Below are positions 1 through 9,432 of a stretch of 64,000 nucleotides of DNA, in pieces. The first letter of the stretch is position 1, and the number at the start of each line of letters is the position of its first letter. The translations under genes were made by a program, and so were the position numbers. A model generated the notes under the pieces. It made no database searches. It worked only from the letters and a program-made list of their open reading frames with translations, and was not told the DNA's origin. This stretch comes from Micrococcales bacterium (GTDB lineage Bacteria; Actinomycetota; Actinomycetes; Actinomycetales; Dermatophilaceae), in assembly GCA_021287075.1 (NCBI GenBank), contig JAJTBD010000015.1, positions 1 through 64,000 on the forward strand. The letters are read 5' to 3'.

Positions 1-96
1 TCTACTACTGACCACCTAAACCAACAGGTGTTGCGAGGACCACGAGAATCCACCGATTCGCTGCGCGGCATACCTTTTCGTGCGCTCGGCCCCGCC
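1..96. other. Intergenic edge, no gene seen
   Basis: I see no supportable gene between the window edge and the stop codon of the small membrane protein. The stretch carries a weak 5-bp inverted repeat (CACCT at 13-17, AGGTG at 26-30) and one copy of the recurring GCGGCATACC word near 66-75. The latter may belong to a terminator for the minus-strand small membrane protein gene, but no partner arm is present. Confidence 0.4.
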
Positions 97-273
97 CTAG
101 CGGCTGCTCCTCGCGAGCAGCACCAGCCAGGCGACCAGCAGTCCGAAAGCCGCAATCCACCCCACGGGCGAGAAGCGCGAGTCGGAGTAGGTCCCGAACG
201 CGACGAGCGCGGGGACCAGCAGCCCTAGCCAGGCCCAGGGCGGGGGCCGTCGACCGGTCCTGTTGTCCTGCAT
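97..273 (-). CDS. Small two-TM membrane protein (58 aa)
   Basis: This is a predicted 58-residue membrane protein of unknown function. It has a short basic N-terminus (MQDNRTGRR), a first hydrophobic segment at about residues 13-29, a polar hairpin (SDSRFSP) and a second hydrophobic segment at about 36-54, ending in RSSR. The ATG at 273 was chosen because a purine-rich GGAAGGACGAGG stretch lies just upstream, and because the longer reading frame above it is Ser/Arg-rich shadow sequence overlapping polA. It lies 58 bp downstream of the polA stop on the same strand and may be co-transcribed with it. I do not recognise a family; small hypothetical membrane proteins of this layout are common in actinobacteria. 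Confidence 0.55.
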   Translation of the reverse strand: MQDNRTGRRPPPWAWLGLLVPALVAFGTYSDSRFSPVGWIAAFGLLVAWLVLLARSSR

Positions 274-331
274 GCGCACCTCGTCCTTCCGTGCGTTCTG
301 GTCTGGGGCGTTCTGGTCTGGTGCGGGTCGG

Positions 332-3007
332 TCAGTGGGCGGCGTCGTGCCAGGAGTCGCCGACGCCGACGCTGACGTCGAGTGGGACGTCCATGTCGAT
401 GGCCTTGCCCATCTGGGTGCGCACGAGCGTCTCGATGTCGTCGCGCTCGCCCGGCGCGATCTCGAGGACAAGCTCGTCGTGCACCTGGAGCAGGACGCGC
501 GAGCGGGCCTGCTGCTCGCGCAGCGCGGCCTCGACGCGGAGCATCGCGACCTTCATGATGTCGGCGGCCGAGCCCTGGATGGGGGCGTTGAGGGCCATCC
601 GCTCGGCCATCTGCCGGCGCTGGCGGTTGTCGCTGGTCAGGTCGGGCAGATAGCGGCGCCGGCCGAGCATCGTCTCGGTGTATCCGGTGACGCGGGCCTG
701 CTTGACGACCTCCTGGAGGTAGTCGCGCACGCCGCCGAAGCGCTCGAAGTAGCCGTCCATCAGGCCCTGTGCCTCGCCGGTCGAGATCGTCAGCTGCTTG
801 GACAGGCCAAAGGCGGACAGGCCGTAGGCCAGGCCATAGGACATCGCCTTGACCTTGGAGCGCATCTCGGAGGTGACGTCCTCGGGCTGCACCGAGAAGA
901 CGCGCGAGCCGACGAAGCGGTGGAGGTCCTCGCCGGTGCGGAAGGCCTCGATCAGCCCCTCATCGCCCGAGAGGTGGGCCATCACCCGCATCTCGATCTG
1001 GGAGTAGTCGGCCGACATCAGCGACTCGAAGCCCTCGCCGACGACGAAGGCCTCGCGGATGCGCCGGCCCTCCTCGGTGCGGATGGGGATGTTCTGGAGG
1101 TTGGGGTCGGTCGAGGAGAGCCGGCCGGTCGCGGCGATCGTCTGCTGGTAGGTCGTGTGGATGCGGCCGTCGTCGGCGACGGACTTCAGCAGCCCCTCGA
1201 CCGTCACCCGCAGCCGCGAGGTGTCCCGGTGGCGCAGCAGCGCCTCAAGGAAGGGGTGCTCGGTCTTGGCGAACAGGTCGGTCAGGGCGTCGGCGTCGGT
1301 GGTGTAGCCGGTCTTGGTCTTTTTGGTCTTGGGCATGCCCAGCCGCTCGAAGAGCACGGTCTGGAGCTGCTTGGGCGAGCCGAGGTTGATCTCGTCGCCG
1401 TCGATCGCGGCATAGGCGTCCTGCTGCGCCTGGCGCATCTTGCCCGCGAAGTCGCTCTCGAGGCTGGTCATCGCCTCGGTGTCGGCGGTGATGCCGGTGC
1501 GCTCCATGCGGGCGAGCATGTGCATCAGCGGCAGCTCGACGTCGGCCAGCAGCTCGGTGGCGCCGATCGCGGCCAGCTGCTCCCCCAGCACATCGGCGAG
1601 GTCGAGCACGCCCCGGGCACGGACCATGTGGCCCTCGGCCTCAGCGGTGTCGTCGGCCGCGAAATCGAGCAGGCCCTGGCCGGTGTCCTCGGACTCGGCG
1701 CGCAGCTCGCGCTTGAGATGGCGCAGGACGAGGTCGGCCAGGTCATAGGAGCGCTGGTCGGGCCGCACGAGATAGGCCGCCAGCCCGGTGTCCATCGTCA
1801 CGCCCTCGACATCCCAGCCCCGCGCGTGGAGGGCGTGGAGCGGCCCCTTGGCGTCGTGCAGCACCTTGGGCTGGGCAGGGTCGGTCAGCCAGGCCGCGAG
1901 GGCGGCATCGGCCGCGTCGTCGAGCGTGGTCAGGTCGAGGTATGCCGCGGGCCCGGCGGCGGTGGCGATGGCCAGGGCGCTGGCGTCGCCCGTGCCGCGC
2001 CCCCAGCTGCCGACGACGTGGAGGCCGGCCGCCTCGCCCGAGGCGCCGTGCTCGGCCAGCCAGCCGGGCACCTCGGTGGGGTCGAGCACCGAGCCGTCGA
2101 GCTCGAAGCCGCCCTGGGAGGCCTCGGCCTCGGGGGCCTCGACGGTGGCGAAGAGCCTGTCGCGCAGCACCCGGAACTCCAGGCCGTCGAAGACCTGGTG
2201 GACCTGCTCGCGGTCCCAGTTCTGCCGCTCGAGGTCGGCGACGGTGACGCCGGTGTCGAGGTCGCGCACGAGCTGGTTGAGCCGGCGGTTGCGCAGCACC
2301 TGCTCGAGGTGGTCGCGCAGGCTCTCGCCGGCCTTGCCCTTGATCTGGTCGACGCCGGCGACGATGCCCTGGAGGTCACCGAACTGGCCGATCCACTTGG
2401 CCGCGGTCTTGGGCCCGACACCGGGGACGCCCGGCAGGTTGTCGGAGGTCTCGCCGACCAGCGCCGCGAGGTCGCTGTAGCGCTCGGGGGGCACGCCGTA
2501 TTTGTCGGCGACGGCGGCCGGGGTCATGCGCGCGAGATCGGAGACGCCCTTGCGCGGATAGAGCAGGGTGACCGAGTCGGTGACCAGCTGGATGGCGTCG
2601 CGGTCGCCCGAGCAGATCAGCACCTCCATCGCCTCGGCCTCGGCCTGGGTGGTCAGCGTGGCGATCACGTCGTCGGCCTCGAAGCCCTCGACCTCGACGG
2701 TGCGGATCCTGAGGGCGTCGAGCACCTCGTGCAGGAGGGAGACCTGCCCCTTGAACTCGCCCGGCGTCGCCGAGCGGCCGGCCTTGTAGTCGGCGTACTG
2801 CTCCGTGCGGAAGGTCTGGCGCGAGACGTCGAAGGCGACCGCGACGTGGGTGGGCTCCTCGTCGCGCAGGACGTTGATGAGCATCGAGGTGAAGCCGTAG
2901 ACGGCATTGGTGTGCTGGCCCGTGCTCGTCGAGAAGTTCTCCACCGGCAGGGCGAAGAAAGCCCGGTAGGCCAGCGAATGTCCATCCAGCAGCAGCAGTC
3001 GGCTCAC
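332..3007 (-). CDS. polA: DNA polymerase I
   Basis: This is the replicative gap-filling and repair polymerase. The 891-residue length fits the family. The N-terminal 5'-3' exonuclease starts with DGHSLAYRAFFALP and has an EADDVIATL motif. The middle domain corresponds to the 3'-5' exonuclease fold, which is usually degenerate in actinobacteria. The polymerase domain carries motif A DYSQIEMR (about 667), motif B RSKVKAMSYGLAYG (about 716) and motif C VHDE (about 843). The GTG at 3007 gives the canonical start SRLLLLDGHSL. A TAGGCT hexamer sits exactly 7 nt upstream of it, which suggests a leaderless mRNA. An ATG at 3037 would add ten residues and is less likely. The gene is divergent from the thioesterase gene, with only 47 bp between the two starts. 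Confidence 0.97.
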   Translation of the reverse strand: MSRLLLLDGHSLAYRAFFALPVENFSTSTGQHTNAVYGFTSMLINVLRDEEPTHVAVAFDVSRQTFRTEQYADYKAGRSATPGEFKGQVSLLHEVLDALRIRTVEVEGFEADDVIATLTTQAEAEAMEVLICSGDRDAIQLVTDSVTLLYPRKGVSDLARMTPAAVADKYGVPPERYSDLAALVGETSDNLPGVPGVGPKTAAKWIGQFGDLQGIVAGVDQIKGKAGESLRDHLEQVLRNRRLNQLVRDLDTGVTVADLERQNWDREQVHQVFDGLEFRVLRDRLFATVEAPEAEASQGGFELDGSVLDPTEVPGWLAEHGASGEAAGLHVVGSWGRGTGDASALAIATAAGPAAYLDLTTLDDAADAALAAWLTDPAQPKVLHDAKGPLHALHARGWDVEGVTMDTGLAAYLVRPDQRSYDLADLVLRHLKRELRAESEDTGQGLLDFAADDTAEAEGHMVRARGVLDLADVLGEQLAAIGATELLADVELPLMHMLARMERTGITADTEAMTSLESDFAGKMRQAQQDAYAAIDGDEINLGSPKQLQTVLFERLGMPKTKKTKTGYTTDADALTDLFAKTEHPFLEALLRHRDTSRLRVTVEGLLKSVADDGRIHTTYQQTIAATGRLSSTDPNLQNIPIRTEEGRRIREAFVVGEGFESLMSADYSQIEMRVMAHLSGDEGLIEAFRTGEDLHRFVGSRVFSVQPEDVTSEMRSKVKAMSYGLAYGLSAFGLSKQLTISTGEAQGLMDGYFERFGGVRDYLQEVVKQARVTGYTETMLGRRRYLPDLTSDNRQRRQMAERMALNAPIQGSAADIMKVAMLRVEAALREQQARSRVLLQVHDELVLEIAPGERDDIETLVRTQMGKAIDMDVPLDVSVGVGDSWHDAAH

Positions 3008-3014
3008 GCATGGC

Positions 3015-3020
3015 AGCCTA
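3015..3020 (-). promoter_or_regulatory. -10-like TAGGCT, leaderless polA
   Basis: The hexamer TAGGCT on the minus strand ends 7 nt before the GTG start of polA. There is no Shine-Dalgarno sequence in that gap. The spacing places the transcription start at or next to the start codon, as in other leaderless candidates in this window. Confidence 0.45.
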
Positions 3021-3054
3021 GAGCCCGAGACCGACAACCGAGAAAGGCACCTTG

Positions 3055-3468
3055 ATGACCGACGCGATGGCGCTCATGCGTGAGCAGTCGAAGGGCACGC
3101 TCCTGGAGCGCATGGAGATCGAGCTGCTGGAGGTGGGGCCGGAGCGGATCACCGCGCGGATGCCGGTCGCCGGCAACACCCAGCCCTATGGGCTGCTCCA
3201 CGGCGGCGCCTCCGTCGTGCTGGCCGAGACCCTCGGCTCGATCGGTGCGGCGCTGGCCGCCGGCGAGGGGCGGGTGGCCGTGGGCATCGAGATCAACGCC
3301 ACGCACCACCGCGCCGCGCGCTCGGGCTGGGTGACCGGCGTGGCCACTCCCCTGACGGTCGGCAACACCCTGGCCACCTTTGACATCGTCGTCACCGACG
3401 AGCAGGACAAGCGGGTGTGCACCTGCCGGCTGACCTGCATGCTCCGCGACGCCGCCCCCGGCTCCTGA
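3055..3468 (+). CDS. PaaI-like hotdog-fold thioesterase
   Basis: This 137-residue protein is a single hotdog-fold acyl-CoA thioesterase of the PaaI/YbdB type, a cytosolic enzyme hydrolysing an unspecified acyl-CoA. The key evidence is the central helix motif LLHGGASVVLAETLGS, with the HGG and acidic residue typical of the family, followed by IEINATHHRAARSGWV. The ATG at 3055 was chosen over the adjacent TTG because a GAAAGG ribosome-binding site lies about 8 nt upstream. The gene is divergent from polA and convergent with the GNAT gene, and a long palindrome follows its stop. The substrate cannot be inferred from the sequence. An entB/paaI-like proofreading role or a general housekeeping role are both possible. 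Confidence 0.85.
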   Translation: MTDAMALMREQSKGTLLERMEIELLEVGPERITARMPVAGNTQPYGLLHGGASVVLAETLGSIGAALAAGEGRVAVGIEINATHHRAARSGWVTGVATPLTVGNTLATFDIVVTDEQDKRVCTCRLTCMLRDAAPGS

Positions 3469-3475
3469 CCCCCTC

Positions 3476-3529
3476 TTTGGCCCAGTTGGGCACGATCGCC
3501 CCGGGGCGAACGTGCCCAACTGGGCCAAA
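3476..3529. terminator. 27-bp near-perfect palindrome, bidirectional terminator
   Basis: Arms 3476-3502 and 3503-3529 are inverted copies with a single A/A mismatch (3495 against 3510) and no spacer. The left end begins TTTGGCCCAGTTGGGCACG and the right end finishes CCAAA. It lies 8 bp after the thioesterase stop, between convergent genes, so a two-way terminator is the simplest role. Its GC-rich centre resembles the loop of the palindrome at 35843-35895. Confidence 0.7.
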
Positions 3530-3545
3530 ACGAGTGCACGCGAGG

Positions 3546-3581
3546 GGTATGCCGCGGGGCCGGGCCGGCGCGCGGCATACC
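3546..3581. repeat. Hairpin of GGTATGCCGCG / CGCGGCATACC
   Basis: Inverted 11-bp arms at 3546-3556 and 3571-3581 flank a 14-nt GC-rich spacer. The arms are copies of the word that recurs throughout the window. The hairpin lies 17 bp beyond the stop of the minus-strand GNAT gene and may be its terminator. Confidence 0.6.
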
Positions 3582-3598
3582 TCCTCGGCTGGCCGGGC

Positions 3599-4180
3599 TC
3601 AGCTCGCGAGGTGACGCTGCGCGCGGGCGCGCATGCTGCGGCGCCGGGAGACCAGCTGCTCGAGCGCGGGCTGGTCGCGCTCGCCCGTGAGGCGCCTGCG
3701 CAGGGACGCCGGGGTCGTCGCCCGCTGCACGACCGCGGAACCGAAGCCGAGCCGGGCAAAGAAGCGGTTGCTCTCGCGCAGGTGGCTGGGCACGGAGCTG
3801 ATGATCTGCTCGGCGCCGTGCTGGTCTGCCCAGGCGGTCGCGGCGACGAGCAGGGCCCTGGCCACTCCCTGCCGGCGCATGCTCGGGACGACGAAGATGG
3901 TGTCGAGCACGACGGTCTCGGTGTCGCTGAGCACCGCGAGCGGGCGAGCGGTCAGGATCACGAATCCCACTGCCGCGCCGTCCTTCTCGGCGATGACGCC
4001 CCTGACGTCGGGGCGGTCCAGCAGGCAGAGCAGGCGCTCCTCGGCGACCCGGCAGGCGGCCTCGGCGCTCGCGCCCTGCTCGACGCGGCAGGCGACCCAG
4101 AGCTCGGCGAGCTGGCCGATGGTGCGCTCGGTGACGGGTGCGGTGGTGACCGCAGGACGAGGGCCTGAACACCGGGACAC
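3599..4180 (-). CDS. GNAT-family N-acetyltransferase
   Basis: This 193-residue protein is a predicted acetyl-CoA-dependent N-acetyltransferase with an unknown acceptor. The diagnostic region is VVLDTIFVVPSMRRQGVARALLVAA, where RRQGVA matches the R/Q-x-x-G-x-G/A pyrophosphate-binding loop; NRFFARLGF follows as the usual C-terminal strand. The tail is rich in Arg. The GTG at 4180 was chosen because GGAGG lies 6 nt upstream; a longer reading frame up to 4255 has no such site. The gene is convergent with the thioesterase gene and divergent from the DUF554 gene. Nothing nearby points to a substrate. Confidence 0.75.
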   Translation of the reverse strand: MSRCSGPRPAVTTAPVTERTIGQLAELWVACRVEQGASAEAACRVAEERLLCLLDRPDVRGVIAEKDGAAVGFVILTARPLAVLSDTETVVLDTIFVVPSMRRQGVARALLVAATAWADQHGAEQIISSVPSHLRESNRFFARLGFGSAVVQRATTPASLRRRLTGERDQPALEQLVSRRRSMRARAQRHLAS

Positions 4181-4302
4181 CAGCAACCTCCACAATCGGT
4201 CGTGCGGTCTGCGGTGCCCTATCACCGGGACGCCTGAGGGGGCGTCCAAGCGCACTCTAGGTCACGGGCCTGCCCCTGCGGAAGGGGGGTGCCCACTGCC
4301 CC

Positions 4303-4308
4303 TACAGT
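4303..4308 (+). promoter_or_regulatory. -10-like TACAGT, leaderless DUF554 gene
   Basis: TACAGT ends exactly 6 nt before the GTG start at 4315, and no ribosome-binding site lies in the gap. This matches the recurrent leaderless arrangement in the window. Confidence 0.45.
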
Positions 4309-4314
4309 GACCCC

Positions 4315-5088
4315 GTGGATCTGTCCTTCCCCGGCCTCGGGACCGTCATCAATGTCGCCGCCATCGTCGTCGGCAGCGTGGCCGGCATGCTGGTCGGCCA
4401 TCGCCTCTCCGAGCGGGTGCGCTCCGTCGTCACCAGCGCACTCGGCCTGACCACCCTGCTCATGGCCGGACTGTCGGCGATCGAGGTCACCAGCCCCGCG
4501 CTCGCCTCGGCGACGGGACGCGGCACGCCCGTCCTGATCGTCCTGGGGTCGCTGATCATCGGTGGCGTGCTGGGCGCCCTGCTGCGCATCGAGGAGCGGC
4601 TGGCGACCCTCGCCGGGTGGGCCCAGACGAGGGTCGGCTCCCGGCTCGGTGACGGCGCCGGGTCCGGGCACGACGCGCGGGAGCGCTTCATCGAGGGGTG
4701 GCTGACCGCGACCCTGCTCTTCTGTGTCGGCCCGCTGGCGATCCTCGGCGCCCTGTCAGACGGCCTGGGCCAGGGCATCGACCAGCTGACGCTCAAGGCG
4801 ATGCTGGACGGCTTCGCGTCACTGGCGTTCGCGGCGAGTTTTGGTGTGGGAGTGCTGTTCTCGGCCGTGTCGGTCGGTGTCGTCCAGGGCACGCTGACCC
4901 TGCTGGGGGTGCTGCTCGGATCGCTGCTGCCCGACGCCCACATCGCGGCGCTGACCGCCGTCGGCGGCCTGCTGCTGGTGGGCATCGCCTTCCGGCTGCT
5001 CGACGTCAGGCAGCTGCCGGTGGGCGACCTGCTGCCCGCGATCTTTGTCGCGCCGCTGCTCACGCAGCTGGTCGTGGCCCTGCGCTGA
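4315..5088 (+). CDS. DUF554 membrane protein (YdfK/YqgA-like)
   Basis: This 257-residue integral membrane protein matches the DUF554 family by its layout. The first segment is GTVINVAAIVVGSVAGMLVGHRL, then VTSALGLTTLLMAGLSAIE, a VLGSLIIGGVLGALLRIE segment, a short cytosolic stretch, and a C-terminal half beginning ERFIEGWLTATLLFCVGPLAI, with about seven hydrophobic helices in all. The family is thought to be transport-related, but its substrate is not known. The GTG at 4315 is preceded by a -10-like TACAGT at 6 nt. The gene is convergent with pdtaR. Confidence 0.85.
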   Translation: MDLSFPGLGTVINVAAIVVGSVAGMLVGHRLSERVRSVVTSALGLTTLLMAGLSAIEVTSPALASATGRGTPVLIVLGSLIIGGVLGALLRIEERLATLAGWAQTRVGSRLGDGAGSGHDARERFIEGWLTATLLFCVGPLAILGALSDGLGQGIDQLTLKAMLDGFASLAFAASFGVGVLFSAVSVGVVQGTLTLLGVLLGSLLPDAHIAALTAVGGLLLVGIAFRLLDVRQLPVGDLLPAIFVAPLLTQLVVALR

Positions 5089-5144
5089 CGCGGCAGGCGC
5101 CGGTGCTGCCCGGGGTTGCCCAGGCGGCGGCGCCGGGGGGGCGA

Positions 5145-5738
5145 CTACTTCTTCTGCGGGATGCCTGCGATGACGGCGTCGGCGACCTCGCGCATGCCGA
5201 GACGCCGGTCCATGGCGGTCTTCTGGATCCAGCGGAAGGCGTCGGACTCGCTCAGGCCCAGCTGCTTCATCAGCACGCCCTTGGCCTTCTCGACGGCCTT
5301 GCGGGTCTCGAGCCGGTCGGACAGGTCGGCCACCTCCGACTCCAGCGCCTTGACCTCCTGCCAGCGGGAGCGGGCGATCTCGATCGCCGGCGCGACATCG
5401 CTGGCGGTGAAGGGCTTGACGATATAGGCCATGACGCCGGCGTCACGGGCCCGCTCGACGAGCTCCTTCTGGCTGAACGCGGTCAGCATGACGACCGGGC
5501 AGATCCGCTCCTGGCCGATGACCTCGGCCGCCGAGATGCCGTCGAGCTCGGGCATCTTGACGTCCATGATCACCAGGTCGGGGGTCAGCTCCCGGGCCAG
5601 GTCGACGGCCTGCTGGCCGTCGCTCGCCTGGCCGACGACCTCGTGGCCGGCGTCGGTCAGCATCTCGGCGAGGTCCATGCGGATGATGGCCTCGTCCTCG
5701 GCCACGAGGACGCGGATGCCGTCGGTGCTCTCGGTCAC
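5145..5738 (-). CDS. pdtaR: ANTAR-domain response regulator PdtaR-like
   Basis: This 197-residue cytosolic two-component regulator probably acts by RNA binding and transcription antitermination. Residues 9-125 form a receiver domain with the acidic pocket AEDEAII, the phosphoacceptor Asp59 in [13 protein letters not shown], and the conserved Lys in YIVKPF. Residues 135-195 are an ANTAR domain containing [26 protein letters not shown]. This architecture matches mycobacterial PdtaR (Rv1626), whose partner is the histidine kinase PdtaS; no kinase gene is in the window. The GTG at 5738 has AGGAG 5 nt upstream. The tRNA-Leu gene lies 68 bp upstream on the same strand and pyk farther upstream, a neighbourhood resembling that of other actinobacteria. 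Confidence 0.9.
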   Translation of the reverse strand: MTESTDGIRVLVAEDEAIIRMDLAEMLTDAGHEVVGQASDGQQAVDLARELTPDLVIMDVKMPELDGISAAEVIGQERICPVVMLTAFSQKELVERARDAGVMAYIVKPFTASDVAPAIEIARSRWQEVKALESEVADLSDRLETRKAVEKAKGVLMKQLGLSESDAFRWIQKTAMDRRLGMREVADAVIAGIPQKK

Positions 5739-5806
5739 TGCTGCTCCTGACGTCTGCGCGGGGCGCCCGGGCGCCACGCTTGGGGTCGGGCCGGTCGGCC
5801 CCGAAC

Positions 5807-5892
5807 TGGTGCCGAGGGCGGGACTTGAACCCGCACGCCCTTGCGGGCAGAGCATTTTGAGTGCCCCGTGTCTGCCATTCCACCACCCCGGC
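5807..5892 (-). tRNA. tRNA-Leu (anticodon CAA)
   Basis: Read on the minus strand the gene starts GCCGGGGTGGTGGAATGGCA and ends with a matching acceptor arm, discriminator A and an encoded CCA (5807-5809). The D arm, a five-bp anticodon stem and the loop CTCAAAA (anticodon at 5857-5859) are visible, followed by a long variable arm typical of leucine tRNAs and a T arm with GGTTCAAGTCC. It reads TTG codons. The gene lies between pyk and pdtaR on the same strand. Confidence 0.93.
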
Positions 5893-5930
5893 CGGGTGCG
5901 CCCACAGCATACGCCGCGGGCAATGACGGG

Positions 5931-5978
5931 GTATGCCGCGCGACCGCGGCCCCGAGCGGGGCCGGGCGCGCGGCATAC
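5931..5978 (-). terminator. GTATGCCGCGCG hairpin after pyk
   Basis: Twelve-bp arms at 5931-5942 and 5967-5978 (GTATGCCGCGCG and its complement) enclose a GC-rich spacer that can itself pair. The hairpin starts 11 bp beyond the pyk stop codon on the minus strand, as expected of a terminator. There is no T tract. Confidence 0.6.
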
Positions 5979-5988
5979 GACATGGTCG

Positions 5989-7443
5989 TCAGAGGCCCGC
6001 GTGGTCCTCGTAGGCCGGCGCGACACCGTTGACGGCGTCGCCCATCCGGTGGACGCGGATGGCGTTGGTCGAGCCGGGGATGCCGGGAGGGCTGCCGGCG
6101 ACGATGACGACGCGGTCACCCTCCTGGACGCGGCCGGTGCCGAGCAGGGTGCGGTCGACCTGGAGGGCCATCTGGTCGGTGTGGCGGGCCGGGGGCACCA
6201 GGAAGGTCTCGACGCCCCAGGTGAGGGCCAGCTGGGAGCGCACGGCCTGCTCGGGGGTGAAGGCCATCATCGGGATCAGCGGACGCACCCGCGACATCCG
6301 GCGCGAGGAGTCGCCGGTCTGGGTGAAGGCGATCAGCAGCTTGGCGCCGACCTGCTCGCCGACCTCCGCGGCCGCGCGGGTGACGGCGCCGCCCACGGTG
6401 TGGGGCGTGGTGCCGAGGGGCGCGATGCGGGTGATCCCGTGCTCCTCGGTGTTCTCGATGATGCGGGCCATCGTGGCGACGGTCGTGATCGGGTGCTTGC
6501 CGACACTGGTCTCGCCCGAGAGCATCAGCGCGTCGGCACCGTCGAGGACGGCGTTGGCGGCGTCGGAGGCCTCGGCGCGGGTCGGGCGCGAGTTCTCGAT
6601 CATCGACTCCAGCACCTGGGTGGCGACGATGACCGGCTTGGCCTGGCGGCGGGCGAGCTCGATGGCGCGCTTCTGGACCAGCGGCACCTGCTCGAGGGGC
6701 AGCTCGACGCCGAGGTCGCCGCGGGCGACCATGATGCCGTCAAAGGCGCGGACGATCTCGGTGAGGTTCTCGACGGCCTGCGGCTTCTCGATCTTAGCGA
6801 TGACGGGCAGGCGCACACCCTCCTCGTCCATGATCGCGTGGACGTCGTCGATGTCGGCCGCACTGCGCACGAAGGACAGCGCGATGACATCGGCCTGGAG
6901 GCGCAGCGCCCAGCGCAGGTCGTCCTTGTCCTTGTCGGACAGGGCCGGGACGCTGACAGCGACGCCGGGCAGGTTGATGCCCTTGTTGTTGGAGACGACG
7001 CCGCCCTCGGTGACGAGGGTCTTGACGTCGGTGTCGGTGACCTCGGTGGCCACGAGCGAGACCTTGCCGTCGTCGATGAGGAGGGTGTCACCGGGCTCGA
7101 CATCGCGCGGCAGGCCCTTGTAGGTCGTGCCGACGATTGTGGCGTCGCCGTCGACCTCGCGCGTGGTGATCGTGAACTCGTCGCCGACGGAGAGGGTCAC
7201 GGGGCCGCTGGCAAAGCGGGCGGTGCGGATCTTGGGGCCTTGGAGGTCGACGAGGACGCCGACGGCGTGGCCGGACTCGTCGCTGGCGGCGCGCACATTG
7301 CGATAGCGGGCCTCGTGCTCCTCATAGGAGCCGTGGGAGAGGTTGAAGCGGGCGACGTCCATGCCGGCGGCGACCAGCTCGCGGAGGCGCTCGATGGAGT
7401 CGGTGGAGGGACCTAGGGTGCAGACGATCTTGGCTCGACGCAT
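5989..7443 (-). CDS. pyk: Pyruvate kinase
   Basis: This 484-residue enzyme converts phosphoenolpyruvate and ADP to pyruvate and ATP in glycolysis. The start [13 protein letters not shown], then [11 protein letters not shown], the active-site region [14 protein letters not shown] with the catalytic Lys-Ile-Glu, [17 protein letters not shown], and the substrate loop [12 protein letters not shown] are all present. The C-terminal domain ends with [11 protein letters not shown]. The ATG at 7443 has no good ribosome-binding site, but TATCCT ends 6 nt upstream, so a leaderless mRNA is likely. Upstream lies a 528-bp gene-free region with repeats. Confidence 0.97.
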   Translation of the reverse strand: MRRAKIVCTLGPSTDSIERLRELVAAGMDVARFNLSHGSYEEHEARYRNVRAASDESGHAVGVLVDLQGPKIRTARFASGPVTLSVGDEFTITTREVDGDATIVGTTYKGLPRDVEPGDTLLIDDGKVSLVATEVTDTDVKTLVTEGGVVSNNKGINLPGVAVSVPALSDKDKDDLRWALRLQADVIALSFVRSAADIDDVHAIMDEEGVRLPVIAKIEKPQAVENLTEIVRAFDGIMVARGDLGVELPLEQVPLVQKRAIELARRQAKPVIVATQVLESMIENSRPTRAEASDAANAVLDGADALMLSGETSVGKHPITTVATMARIIENTEEHGITRIAPLGTTPHTVGGAVTRAAAEVGEQVGAKLLIAFTQTGDSSRRMSRVRPLIPMMAFTPEQAVRSQLALTWGVETFLVPPARHTDQMALQVDRTLLGTGRVQEGDRVVIVAGSPPGIPGSTNAIRVHRMGDAVNGVAPAYEDHAGL

Positions 7444-7449
7444 GCCTCA

Positions 7450-7455
7450 AGGATA
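7450..7455 (-). promoter_or_regulatory. -10-like TATCCT, leaderless pyk
   Basis: TATCCT on the minus strand ends 6 nt before the pyk ATG. This spacing is shared with several other genes in the window and implies transcription starting at the initiation codon. Confidence 0.5.
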
Positions 7456-7548
7456 GCGTGCAAGCGTTTTTACTCCCATTCGTCCTCTGCGTCCCCGCCG
7501 CAGGTCAGGATCGGTGCCGACGGGCGACACCGCGGCTGCCACGCGAGG

Positions 7549-7715
7549 CGCCATGCCCCCGGCGAGAGTGGTCGCGAGATCACCACCCCGCCCAGTCGAC
7601 TGGGGAGGACACGCCGTCCGGACCGCGGGGGACACGGCATGTCCTGCCCAGTGGACTCTCAGACAGCGGTATGCCGCGCGCTCGGGGTGAGCGCGCGGCA
7701 TACCGGATCGCTGTG
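7549..7715. repeat. Long direct repeat, copy 1
   Basis: This copy runs from GCGCCATGCC to GGATCGCTGTG. Inside it are the perfect 14-bp palindrome CCCAGTCGACTGGG (7591-7604), a GTCCGGAC palindrome, and a 17-bp-arm hairpin (7667-7683 with 7689-7705, loop GGGGT) built on the GGTATGCCGCG word. Copy 2 is nearly identical apart from a 6-bp length difference near its start and a few substitutions around GAGATC/CCGCC. Confidence 0.85.
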
Positions 7716-7766
7716 GCGCGGGTGAGCGCGCGGCATACCGGATCGCTGTGGCGCGGGCGCGCGGAA

Positions 7767-7939
7767 GCGCCATGCCCGCCCCCCGGCGAGAGTGGTCGCG
7801 CCGCCACCACCCCGCCCAGTCGACTGGGGAGGACACGCCGTCCGGACCGCGGGGGACACGGCATGTCCTGCCCAGTGGACTCTCAGACAGCGGTATGCCG
7901 CGCGCTCGGGGTGAGCGCGCGGCATACCGGATCGCTGTG
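7767..7939. repeat. Long direct repeat, copy 2
   Basis: This is the second copy, with the same palindrome at 7815-7828 and the same 17-bp-arm hairpin (7891-7907 with 7913-7929). The 51-bp spacer between the copies contains a partial copy (about 7723-7750) of the hairpin's right arm and following bases. The hairpin nearest gltD lies about 40 bp beyond the gltD stop and may serve as its terminator. Confidence 0.85.
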
Positions 7940-7971
7940 AACGCGGCTGATCAGACCCGGCCGGCGGGCCT

Positions 7972-9424
<1,453 letters not shown>

Positions 9425-9432
<8 letters not shown>

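Larger units (their letters stand above)
7444..7971. other. 528-bp gene-free region between gltD and pyk
   Basis: No reading frame here looks like a protein; frames in all directions are Arg/Pro/Ala-rich translations of the repeat. The pyk-proximal 100 bp holds the pyk promoter. The rest is occupied by two copies of a repeat of about 170 bp (7549-7715 and 7767-7939), each ending in a strong hairpin, with a partial third copy of the hairpin end between them. Confidence 0.7.

Noticed and set aside
3008..3037. The upstream ATG at 3037 as the polA start
   Set aside because: It adds ten residues not typical of Pol I and ignores the GTG at 3007, which gives the canonical N-terminus and has a -10 hexamer at 7 nt.
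263..3055. A 930-codon open frame on the plus strand opposite polA, and similar long frames opposite carB (45173-48628) and gltB
   Set aside because: They are repetitive Gly/Val/Leu/His/Arg-rich translations antisense to well-recognised enzymes. Such frames are expected when third codon positions are GC-rich.
3476..3581. Palindromes and GTATGCC hairpins as transposon ends or attachment sites
   Set aside because: No transposase or integrase gene, target-site duplication or interrupted gene accompanies them, and their positions at gene ends fit terminators better.
7549..7939. The duplicated repeat as a CRISPR array
   Set aside because: There are only two copies of about 170 bp with internal palindromes and no regular unique spacers, and no cas genes are in the window.
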